5,624 nt of DNA from Thioalkalivibrio sp. (GTDB lineage: Bacteria > Pseudomonadota > Gammaproteobacteria > Ectothiorhodospirales > Ectothiorhodospiraceae), in contig PUOZ01000203.1 in the NCBI GenBank assembly GCA_003553165.1, forward strand, positions 1 to 5,624, written 5' to 3'. Made by a program: the position numbers and the translations under genes. Position 1 is the first letter of the stretch; each line of letters starts with the position of its first letter. This document shows positions 1 through 5,347 of the stretch, piece after piece. The notes under the pieces are model-generated. The model saw only the letters and a program-made list of their open reading frames with translations, was not told where the DNA came from and ran no database searches.

Positions 1-120
1 GCACAGCAGGAGCTCCTGCCGGAAGGCCTCCTCGTGCTTGAAGGTCGAGCGGAGCCCGTTCCAGGAATAGCCGAAGGCCTTGATGACCCGGGTCAGTCCG
101 CGGTGATTGCTGTATGCCAT
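1..120 (-). CDS. dgkA: Diacylglycerol kinase DgkA, N-terminal fragment (cut by left edge)
   Basis: The first 40 residues of a small integral-membrane diacylglycerol kinase are visible; the rest lies beyond the left edge. DgkA uses ATP to phosphorylate diacylglycerol to phosphatidate in the inner membrane. It recycles diacylglycerol released when phospholipid head groups are transferred to other molecules. The fragment starts MAYSNHRGLTRVIKAFGYSW and continues with NGLR and EEAFRQE. It lines up from residue 1 with the amphipathic N-terminal segment of E. coli DgkA (TRIIKAAGYSWKGLR...EAAFRQE), including the conserved glutamate (residue 30 here). The ATG at 120 is supported by this full-length N-terminal match. 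The Shine-Dalgarno (SD) sequence is weak, a GGA about 10 nt upstream. The gene lies 104 bp downstream of the GAPDH gene on the same strand and may share its transcript. The membrane helices and the rest of the active site cannot be seen. Confidence 0.9.
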   Translation of the reverse strand, partial: MAYSNHRGLTRVIKAFGYSWNGLRSTFKHEEAFRQELLLC

Positions 121-184
121 GACTTGGAGATCCGGACGATGGGTTGGAAGGCCGCGTTTCGAGAGAGGCCGCCCTGGGGGATGC

Positions 185-198
185 CCTGGTGTTCCAGG
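185..198 (-). terminator. Small hairpin between gap and dgkA, possible attenuator
   Basis: CCTGG-TGTT-CCAGG forms a perfect 5-bp stem with a 4-nt loop, about 27 bp past the GAPDH stop codon. No T-tract follows on either strand, so it is not a standard intrinsic terminator. It could be an RNA-processing or 3'-stabilising stem between two co-transcribed genes, or chance in GC-rich DNA. Confidence 0.2.
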
Positions 199-224
199 TG
201 TCTCAGTGAGGTTGCGGCATTTGG

Positions 225-1238
225 TCAGAGGGAACGGGCAACCTGCTCGACAAGTTCCACCAGCCGGTTTGCGTAACCCCACTCGTTGTCGTACCAGGCC
301 AGGATCTTCACCTGCGTGCCGTCGATCACCATGGTCGAGGGTGCGTCGACGATCGCCGAGCGCGGGTCCGTTCGGTAATCGACCGAAACCAGCGGACGCT
401 CCTCGTATCCGAGAATGCCGGCCAGGGGGCCTTGTGAGGCGGCCGCCAGCAGCAGTCCGTTGACCTCCTCGACCGTGGTGGGCCGCACCGCCTCGAAGGT
501 GAAGTCGGTGAGCGAGGCATTCATCAGCGGCACCCGCACTGCGTGACCGTTCAGGCGACCCTCGAGCTCGGGAAAGATGTCGCTGATGGCCTTGGCCGAA
601 CCGGTCGTGGTGGGGATCAGGGAGATTCCGGCGGCACGGGCCCGGCGCAGGTCGGCGTGTGGTCGATCCACTGGCGACTGGGTATTGGTCATGTCATGGA
701 CCGTCAGGATCGCGCCGTGGCGAATGCCGATGGCGTCATGCAGGACCTTGACGATTGGCGCGAGGCAGTTGGTGGTGCAGGACGCTGCGGTCACCACCCG
801 ATGCCGGTCGGCCTGGTACAGGTGCGCATTCACGCCCACGACGACGTTGAGGGCCGCGGGATCCTTGACGGGAGCTGCGACGACGACCTTTTTCACTGCC
901 GCCGCGAAGTAGGGTTCCAGCGAGTCGAGGGTACGGAACCGGCCGCTGGATTCGATCACGAGGTCGATGCCAGCATCGCCCCAGGGAACCGCGCCGGGAG
1001 AGTCGTGGCTGCTGTGCGCAATCCACTGTTCGTCGATTCCGACCTGATCCGGTGTTCCCTGTATGGCATGCGGCCAGCGTCCGTGCACCGAATCAAACTC
1101 CAGGAGGTGCGCGGAAACGGTTCCGTCTCCGTTCTTTTCGTTGATCATCCCGAATTCGATGCCCTGCCGGCCCCAGGCCGCGCGCAGCGCGAGCCGCCCG
1201 ATTCGTCCGAAACCGTTGATGCCTATCCGCACCGTCAT
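225..1238 (-). CDS. ArsJ-associated-type glyceraldehyde-3-phosphate dehydrogenase
   Basis: This is a complete 337-residue cytoplasmic GAPDH of usual family length. Ordinary GAPDH oxidises glyceraldehyde-3-phosphate with NAD and phosphate to 1,3-bisphosphoglycerate. The subtype seen here is known to use arsenate, giving unstable 1-arseno-3-phosphoglycerate that the ArsJ permease exports. Visible features are the Rossmann motif [10 protein letters not shown] (7-16), the catalytic cysteine C154 in [11 protein letters not shown], the partner H181, the phosphate-site segments TTTGSAKAI and RVP, and the C-terminal [11 protein letters not shown]. Signs of the ArsJ-associated subtype, from recalled family sequences, are [21 protein letters not shown] in place of HAYTxxQ, TGSAKA in place of TGAAKA, and [16 protein letters not shown]. 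The ATG at 1238 is preferred because GGGAG lies 6 nt upstream; an in-frame ATG at 1244 directly abuts that SD. The gene sits 88 bp after the glycosyltransferase and before dgkA. No arsJ, arsR or arsC is present. A housekeeping GAPDH is less likely. Confidence 0.93.
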   Translation of the reverse strand: MTVRIGINGFGRIGRLALRAAWGRQGIEFGMINEKNGDGTVSAHLLEFDSVHGRWPHAIQGTPDQVGIDEQWIAHSSHDSPGAVPWGDAGIDLVIESSGRFRTLDSLEPYFAAAVKKVVVAAPVKDPAALNVVVGVNAHLYQADRHRVVTAASCTTNCLAPIVKVLHDAIGIRHGAILTVHDMTNTQSPVDRPHADLRRARAAGISLIPTTTGSAKAISDIFPELEGRLNGHAVRVPLMNASLTDFTFEAVRPTTVEEVNGLLLAAASQGPLAGILGYEERPLVSVDYRTDPRSAIVDAPSTMVIDGTQVKILAWYDNEWGYANRLVELVEQVARSL

Positions 1239-1244
1239 CGCCAT

Positions 1245-1249
1245 CTCCC
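1245..1249 (-). promoter_or_regulatory. Ribosome binding site of the GAPDH gene
   Basis: GGGAG on the minus strand, 6 nt before the ATG at 1238 and 0 nt before the ATG at 1244. The spacing decides for the downstream ATG. Confidence 0.6.
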
Positions 1250-1260
1250 GAAAAGCAACA

Positions 1261-1298
1261 GTGTCACAATACTGTATGACATTTCGGTTACGTTGCCA
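1261..1298 (-). promoter_or_regulatory. Candidate promoter/operator upstream of the GAPDH gene
   Basis: The 88-bp gap between the glycosyltransferase and the GAPDH gene contains an AT-richer patch unlike its surroundings. It holds the imperfect dyad TGTCA-N10-TGACA at 1262-1281. On the minus strand a weak sigma70-like pair can be drawn: TGGCAA (1293-1298), then 16 bp, then TACAGT (1271-1276), which overlaps the dyad. The arrangement would suit a repressor or activator controlling the GAPDH gene separately from the upstream gene. On the plus strand the patch also reads GTGTCAC-AATA-CTGTATG, a degraded PhoB-like repeat pair but pointing away from the GAPDH gene. Which reading matters, if any, cannot be settled from the sequence. 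Confidence 0.3.
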
Positions 1299-1326
1299 GG
1301 GCGGGGCATCCGGGTCGATGCCTGCC

Positions 1327-2487
1327 TCATGCAGCCGGCCTGAGCAGGGATCGGTAGAGGTCCAGCAACCGCTGCGCGAGCGCGGGGCCGGACCAGGTCT
1401 CCACGTAGGCAAGCGCGTCCGCGGACAGTTCCGCGCGCAGGTCGGGCTCTTGTAGCAGGCGCAGTACCTTGTCGGCAAAGTCTCCGATGTCGTCCTCGGC
1501 CACCAAGGCGCCGCGCGCCGGACCGAGGATATCCTTGGTGCCCATCTCGGCCAGTGCGACCACCGGGACACCCAGCGCCATCGACTCCAGCAACACCAGG
1601 CCCTGGGTCTCCGTGCGCGAGGCGAACACGAAGACGTTCCCGGCACGGTAACAGTCGAGCAGTTCACGCTCCCGATCGAGATAACCGACGAACAACAGGT
1701 TCTGCCCGAGACCCAGACGTTCGCCCAGTCGCTCCAGGTGGCGTCGGGCCGGCCCCTCGCCGACGATCATCAGGAGCACATCGGGGAGCGTCTCACGCAC
1801 CCGTTGCAGGACCTGCAGCAGGAAGTCGATGTTCTTTTCGTGGGCGACCCGACCCACGTGCGCCAGGACCGGACGGTCGGGAGGAATCCCATGCTGGCGA
1901 CGGAATCTTGCGCCGTCGCCAGCCTGGAAGCGATCGAGGTCGAGGCCGGTGGGGATGATCTGCATCGGGGTTGCCACGCCATAGGCGGCCAGTGCGTCAA
2001 GAACCGGTGTGGATGGCACGACCACCGCGTCGACCTGGTTGCACTGGCTGCGGGTGAAACGCCGCGCCGCCCCACGCAGCCAAGTCGCGGGCAGCCAGGG
2101 CAGGTAGTGGTAGAGATATTCCTCGAAGTGGGTGTGATAGGTCTCCACGACCGGCACATCGAGTTCGCGGGCAATGCGCAGCCCCAGATAATGGGCCACG
2201 AAGGGGGTCTGAATGTGGACCAGGTCGTAGCGCCGCCGGCGCAGCTCGGGGAGCTGACTGCGGATCGCCCGTGCAGACATCATCCGGTCTTCCGGGTCGA
2301 AAAAGAGATAGCGCGAAGCGATGCGCAGGATGCCTTCCTCATCTGCGTCCGCACGGCCTGGATACGCCGGGGCCAATAGGTCCACCTGCTGGCCCAAGGC
2401 CGCGAGATCGCGCCGGAAGGTCTGGATCGAGGTGGATACGCCGTTGATGCGGGGGAAGTAGACGTCCGAGATCATCAGGACACGCAT
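1327..2487 (-). CDS. GT4 glycosyltransferase, diacylglycerol glucosyltransferase-like
   Basis: A complete 386-residue retaining GT-B glycosyltransferase of family GT4, presumably acting at the cytoplasmic membrane face. The N-terminal acceptor domain opens with [20 protein letters not shown] and contains [13 protein letters not shown] (118-130). The C-terminal donor domain carries VGRVAHEKN (211-219), with the R and K that usually contact nucleotide-sugar phosphates. It also carries VGEGP (242-246) and the E-x7-E motif of E293 and E301 in ETQGLVLLE. The opening and the HTHFEEY segment resemble GT4 enzymes that transfer glucose to 1,2-diacylglycerol. That substrate is inferred, though neighbouring dgkA and PAP2 genes fit diacylglycerol metabolism. 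The ATG at 2487 is chosen because the GT-B fold starts there and AGGAG lies 4 nt upstream. The frame stays open to 2616, but that extension looks unlike protein. Other acceptors, such as phosphatidylinositol-type lipids or an exopolysaccharide intermediate, are possible. Confidence 0.9.
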   Translation of the reverse strand: MRVLMISDVYFPRINGVSTSIQTFRRDLAALGQQVDLLAPAYPGRADADEEGILRIASRYLFFDPEDRMMSARAIRSQLPELRRRRYDLVHIQTPFVAHYLGLRIARELDVPVVETYHTHFEEYLYHYLPWLPATWLRGAARRFTRSQCNQVDAVVVPSTPVLDALAAYGVATPMQIIPTGLDLDRFQAGDGARFRRQHGIPPDRPVLAHVGRVAHEKNIDFLLQVLQRVRETLPDVLLMIVGEGPARRHLERLGERLGLGQNLLFVGYLDRERELLDCYRAGNVFVFASRTETQGLVLLESMALGVPVVALAEMGTKDILGPARGALVAEDDIGDFADKVLRLLQEPDLRAELSADALAYVETWSGPALAQRLLDLYRSLLRPAA

Positions 2488-2491
2488 GGGG

Positions 2492-2496
2492 CTCCT
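2492..2496 (-). promoter_or_regulatory. Ribosome binding site of the GT4 gene
   Basis: AGGAG on the minus strand, 4 nt before the ATG at 2487. It supports this start over the longer open frame reaching 2616. Confidence 0.65.
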
Positions 2497-2599
2497 GGCG
2501 AATGGGGACCCGGTGGTGCGCCATGCGGCGCTTGGAATCATCAAGATACCAGTGCGGGTCCACGGAGGAAATGCCGGCGGTAGCGGTCCGGAACCGACT

Positions 2600-2636
2600 T
2601 CACGTGGCGTGTTCACCCCTGTCCGCTCCCACGTGA
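2600..2636. repeat. Inverted repeat with two CACGTG palindromes
   Basis: TCACGTGG at 2600-2607 is the exact inverse of CCACGTGA at 2629-2636, separated by 21 bp. Each arm contains the self-palindrome CACGTG, and their centres are 29 bp apart, close to three helical turns. It lies inside the divergent promoter region, so a dimeric regulator site is possible. The matching regulator is unknown. Confidence 0.35.
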
Positions 2637-2640
2637 CTGC

Positions 2641-2674
2641 ATCTTGCAGGCGGAGAGTGACAGGCCGGTGACCA
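2641..2674 (-). promoter_or_regulatory. Candidate Pho box and -10 for the GT4 gene
   Basis: The minus strand at 2674-2657 reads TGGTCACCGGCCTGTCAC. Compared with the PhoB consensus of two CTGTCAT/C heptamers separated by 4 bp, the heptamers match 5/7 and 7/7 with the required 11-bp periodicity. The 4-bp linker is GC-rich rather than AT-rich. Ten nt further downstream, the usual distance in PhoB-activated promoters such as phoA, is CAAGAT (2641-2646), a 3/6 match to a -10 element. No -35 is expected because PhoB replaces it. The transcript would start near 2634 and have a leader of about 147 nt. Confidence 0.35.
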
Positions 2675-2805
2675 GGACATGAAGCGGTTGTGAATGCTGC
2701 GGCCGATCTTTCCGCGCCCCCTATTGGTTCCAGTGAAAAAGCGGGACCGTATCTTTGGAAGCATTCTGGTATCGGGGGGCCGCGGTGTGCCCCGAAGCGG
2801 CGCTG

Positions 2806-2823
2806 CTGTCATCGGGGTGTCAC
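2806..2823 (+). promoter_or_regulatory. Candidate Pho box just upstream of the pyruvate kinase gene
   Basis: The plus strand reads CTGTCAT-CGGG-GTGTCAC, two heptamers matching the PhoB consensus 7/7 and 6/7 with exact 11-bp spacing. The linker is GC-rich. It abuts the ATG at 2824. A PhoB-driven -10 would fall near 2834-2839 (TACTTA, a poor match) and transcription would start just before the ATG at 2848. If this site activates the gene, the true start would be 2848 with almost no leader. Alternatively PhoB would block transcription here, or the resemblance is chance. Confidence 0.4.
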
Positions 2824-4743
2824 ATGGGCATGCTACTTAGGCGCCCCATGACTCCGACTGACGAGGAAGCGCGGGCCGCCGAAAGAAGGGCCCTCCTGGA
2901 CGAATTGCTGGTGCTGCGCCAGGAATTGATGCTGGGCGCAGCGGCCCGCCTTCGCGCCCTGTCGTGGGCCGACGAGGACGGCCGTTATCCTGCCAGCGCC
3001 CACAATCTCGCGCATTATCTGGCGCTGCGATGCCGCGATCTGCGGCCCCTCCAGCTTCGCCTCGCTCGACAGGGCCTGTCCTCTCTGGGACGCGTCGAGG
3101 CCCATGTCGTGGCCAGTATCGACCAGGTGATCCACGTTCTTGCCGCGCTGTGCGCAGAAACCGACCCGGTCCTCGATCCGCCACAGGCTCCGGGGTTCGA
3201 TGCCGGCAACGATCTGCTGACCATCCACACGCGGAAGCTGTTCGGCTCGCCGCAACCCCAGCGGGCCGCGCGGATCATGGTGACCATGCCGACTGAGGCG
3301 GCATCGAACGAGGACCTGGTCCGCGCCTTTCTGGAGTCCGGGATGGACTGCGCCCGAATCAATTGCGCGCACGACGACGTGGATTCATGGCGGCGCATGA
3401 TCGATCATCTTCGTCGTGCCGAGCAGATCGTTGGCCGCAACTGCCGGGTGTTGATGGACCTCGCCGGCCACAAGATCCGGACTGGCTCCCTGGAAGAGGC
3501 GCCGTCGTGGATTCGCCTGAGGCCACCCCGGGCGGTAACGGGAGCCGTGGCTGGACCGGCGCTGCTCACACTTCGGTCGTACTCGGCGCAGGAACCCGCG
3601 ATGCCGGTGAGCGAGGTGGATTCCTGCCTGATGCTGGATCCCCGGGGTACCGATCTCATCGAGGCCGGGGATCGGTTGGAATTCACCGATCTTCGCGGCA
3701 AGCGACGGGTTCTTGAAGTCGATCGGGCCCTCGACGACGGAGGGTGGCTGACCCGTTGCCACAAGAACGCCCGCATGGGTCCGGAGACCGATCTGCGGGT
3801 GCTGCGGATGCGGTCGGGTCGCTGGCTTCCGGTGGACTCTCAGCCGATCCGGCTCTCCGGGTACCGGACCCGGCCGGTCAAGATCCGGCTGCTGCAGGGC
3901 GACCTGCTGCGCTTGACCGGTCCCGAACTCCCGGGCCGGCCGGCCCGCAGGGATGGCTCCGGGCAGATGATCGAGCCCGCGCGCGTCGGCATCACGGCGG
4001 CCGTGGTGCTCGAACGGCTGCACCCCGGACAGCCCGTATGGATCGACGATGGCAAGGCCGGAGCGGTGGTGGAGGAGATCCATCCGGATTCTGTCCTGCT
4101 ACGCGTCACCCAGGCGCCACCGGGGGGCTTTCGTCTGCGTGCCGACAAGGGGATCAACCTGCCGGGGGCCGCCCTGGAACTGGGGCCGCTCAGCGACAAG
4201 GACCTGCAGGATCTGGATTTCGTGGTGCACCATGCCGACCTGGTCGGTTTTTCGTTCGTCGAGACGGCCACCGACATGCGGGTGTTGATGAGCGAGCTGG
4301 AACGGAGAGGCGCGGGCGGCATGGGAATCGTTGCCAAGATCGAGACCGAGCGGGCGCTGCGGAACCTGCCCGAGATTATGCTCAGCACCATAGGCAAGCA
4401 TCCACTGGCGGTGATGATCGCCCGGGGCGATCTCGCGGTTGAGATCGGCGGGGAGCGTCTCGCGGAGATTCAGGAGGAGATCCTGTGGCTGGCCGAGGCG
4501 GGGCACGTACCAGTGATCTGGGCCACCCAGGTCCTGGAGACCCTGGCGAAGACCGGGGCCATCTCACGCCCGGAGTTGAGCGATGCAGCGATGTCCGGTC
4601 GGGCCGAATGTGTGATGCTTAACAAGGGCCCTTTCATCGTGTCCGCTGTGCGCACCCTCGACGCCATCCTGCGGCGGATGCAGGGTCACCAACTCAAGAA
4701 GATGCCCCAACTCAGGGCCCTGCAGCTGGCCCATCACAGATGA
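2824..4743 (+). CDS. Atypical pyruvate kinase with N-terminal extension, no C-domain
   Basis: A 639-residue cytoplasmic pyruvate kinase homologue; the family converts phosphoenolpyruvate and ADP to pyruvate and ATP. Residues 15-115 form a helical extension absent from PykA/PykF, including LGLSS-like and SLGRVEAHV stretches. The catalytic barrel begins at ARIMVTM (149). ARINCAH (177-183) replaces the usual RxNFSHG, and MDLAGHKIRTG (211-221) replaces DTKGPEIRTG. A roughly 120-residue insert (about 225-350) precedes a B-domain with WIDDGK and DKGINLPG. Catalytic landmarks remain: K505 and E507 in AKIE, D536 in ARGDLAVE, and T568 in WATQ. The C-terminal effector domain is missing. L and K at the rabbit 113 and 117 positions suggest potassium independence. 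Possible starts are ATG 2824 (GGGG 6 nt upstream), ATG 2830, ATG 2848 (AGG 6 nt upstream) and TTG 2755. I chose 2824 with low certainty; 2848 is the main rival. Bacterial and plastid homologues of this layout exist; true activity is unproven. Confidence 0.88.
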   Translation: MGMLLRRPMTPTDEEARAAERRALLDELLVLRQELMLGAAARLRALSWADEDGRYPASAHNLAHYLALRCRDLRPLQLRLARQGLSSLGRVEAHVVASIDQVIHVLAALCAETDPVLDPPQAPGFDAGNDLLTIHTRKLFGSPQPQRAARIMVTMPTEAASNEDLVRAFLESGMDCARINCAHDDVDSWRRMIDHLRRAEQIVGRNCRVLMDLAGHKIRTGSLEEAPSWIRLRPPRAVTGAVAGPALLTLRSYSAQEPAMPVSEVDSCLMLDPRGTDLIEAGDRLEFTDLRGKRRVLEVDRALDDGGWLTRCHKNARMGPETDLRVLRMRSGRWLPVDSQPIRLSGYRTRPVKIRLLQGDLLRLTGPELPGRPARRDGSGQMIEPARVGITAAVVLERLHPGQPVWIDDGKAGAVVEEIHPDSVLLRVTQAPPGGFRLRADKGINLPGAALELGPLSDKDLQDLDFVVHHADLVGFSFVETATDMRVLMSELERRGAGGMGIVAKIETERALRNLPEIMLSTIGKHPLAVMIARGDLAVEIGGERLAEIQEEILWLAEAGHVPVIWATQVLETLAKTGAISRPELSDAAMSGRAECVMLNKGPFIVSAVRTLDAILRRMQGHQLKKMPQLRALQLAHHR

Positions 4744-4778
4744 GGCCGCTGCGCATTTTCGGTCGACGGTCCGCGGCC
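4744..4778. terminator. Inverted repeat between convergent genes, possible terminator
   Basis: GGCCGC (4744-4749) and GCGGCC (4773-4778) are exact inverse arms around a 23-nt loop. They fill the 40-bp gap between the converging pyruvate kinase and PAP2 stop codons. The loop contains ATTTTC but no T-tract follows either arm. A bidirectional terminator is expected here by position, and the stem is only moderate evidence. Confidence 0.25.
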
Positions 4779-4783
4779 CGCGT

Positions 4784-5347
4784 TCAGGCCAGCAGCAGCG
4801 GCGCCAGCGAGACGGACGTGCCGGCAACCAGCGCGCCGATTACCGCGCCGGCCAGCACGTCGCTGGGATAGTGCAGACCCAGCACCGGGCGGGAGATCGC
4901 CACCAAGGCCGTGAACGGCACGACCACCCAGAACCACTGCGGCAGATGGCTCAGCAGGACGATCGAGAAGGCCACCGCGTGCAGGGTGTGGCCGGAGGGA
5001 AAGCTGTACTCATCCAGGGGCGGGACCCGGCGGATGATCGTATCGCTGACCATGAAGGGCCGTGGACGGCTGGTGCGCGCCTTCAGCCACTTGTAGATCG
5101 CGAGGCCCACGGCACCGGTGACCGCCATGTGCAGGCTGACGGCCAAGGCACTCAGGCCGTGCACTAGCGGCAGCAGCAGCATCAGGGTATACCAGAACAC
5201 CCCGTCGCCGAGGCGGCTGAACAGCGCGAAGGCCCGACCCACGTACTCACGGCGGTTGGCGCGGTTGAGCAGCCTGCACAAAGAGAGATCCCATGCCCGC
5301 ATCCGGGCGAGAGACGGCGAAGAAGACGTCAGCATTGAGTCAGCCAT
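4784..5347 (-). CDS. PAP2-family membrane phosphatase
   Basis: A complete 187-residue integral-membrane phosphatase of the PAP2 (type 2 phosphatidate phosphatase) family. Members remove phosphate from lipid phosphates such as phosphatidate, phosphatidylglycerophosphate or undecaprenyl diphosphate, usually on the periplasmic membrane face. All three catalytic motifs are present: K89-x6-R96P97, P117SGH120, and S152R-x5-H159-x3-D163. About five hydrophobic segments are visible (near 50-62, 65-84, 122-133, 138-151 and 165-185), usual for the fold. The ATG at 5347 has GGAG 7 nt upstream. It overlaps the end of the upstream glycosyltransferase gene by 8 bp, so the two are probably co-transcribed and translationally coupled. 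This suggests that the phosphatase acts on a product or carrier of that glycosyltransferase. Making diacylglycerol from phosphatidate would oppose DgkA, while recycling undecaprenyl diphosphate is equally possible. Sequence alone does not decide the substrate. Confidence 0.92.
   Translation of the reverse strand: MADSMLTSSSPSLARMRAWDLSLCRLLNRANRREYVGRAFALFSRLGDGVFWYTLMLLLPLVHGLSALAVSLHMAVTGAVGLAIYKWLKARTSRPRPFMVSDTIIRRVPPLDEYSFPSGHTLHAVAFSIVLLSHLPQWFWVVVPFTALVAISRPVLGLHYPSDVLAGAVIGALVAGTSVSLAPLLLA

Larger units (their letters stand above)
2488..2823. other. Divergent intergenic region with candidate operators
   Basis: These 336 bp separate the minus-strand glycosyltransferase from the plus-strand pyruvate kinase and should contain both promoters. 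The region holds two PhoB-like repeat pairs (2657-2674 and 2806-2823) and two CACGTG palindromes (2601-2606 and 2630-2635). There is also a short A-rich tract near 2736-2740. I found no convincing consensus -35/-10 sigma70 promoter, which fits activator-dependent promoters. No credible small gene is seen. Confidence 0.6.

Noticed and set aside
1267..1281. LexA-like CTGT half-site
   Set aside because: Only one half (CTGT) is present; the required ACAG at N8 spacing is missing.
543..1343. Long plus-strand open frame antisense to the GAPDH gene
   Set aside because: It is a GC-bias shadow of a strongly conserved gene and shows no recognisable domain.
1239..1667. N-terminal extension of the GAPDH frame to 1667
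   Set aside because: The frame overlaps the conserved end of the GT4 gene, its translation is Arg/Trp/Ser-rich, and the Rossmann motif together with a ribosome binding site fix the start at 1238.
1738..2379. Plus-strand open frame antisense to the GT4 gene
   Set aside because: It mirrors the codon structure of the GT4 gene on the other strand and has no domain signature or credible ribosome binding site.
2488..2616. Longer GT4 start at 2616
   Set aside because: The added 43 residues precede the normal GT-B first strand and look like translated intergenic DNA, and AGGAG supports 2487.
2755..2823. TTG start at 2755 for pyruvate kinase
   Set aside because: The start codon is rare, the extra 23 residues show no family resemblance, and ATG codons downstream have acceptable spacing to purine-rich sites. 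It is not fully excluded.
3385..4083. Minus-strand open frame inside the pyruvate kinase gene
   Set aside because: Low-complexity Arg/Pro/Gly-rich translation with no motif; it is antisense to a recognised gene.
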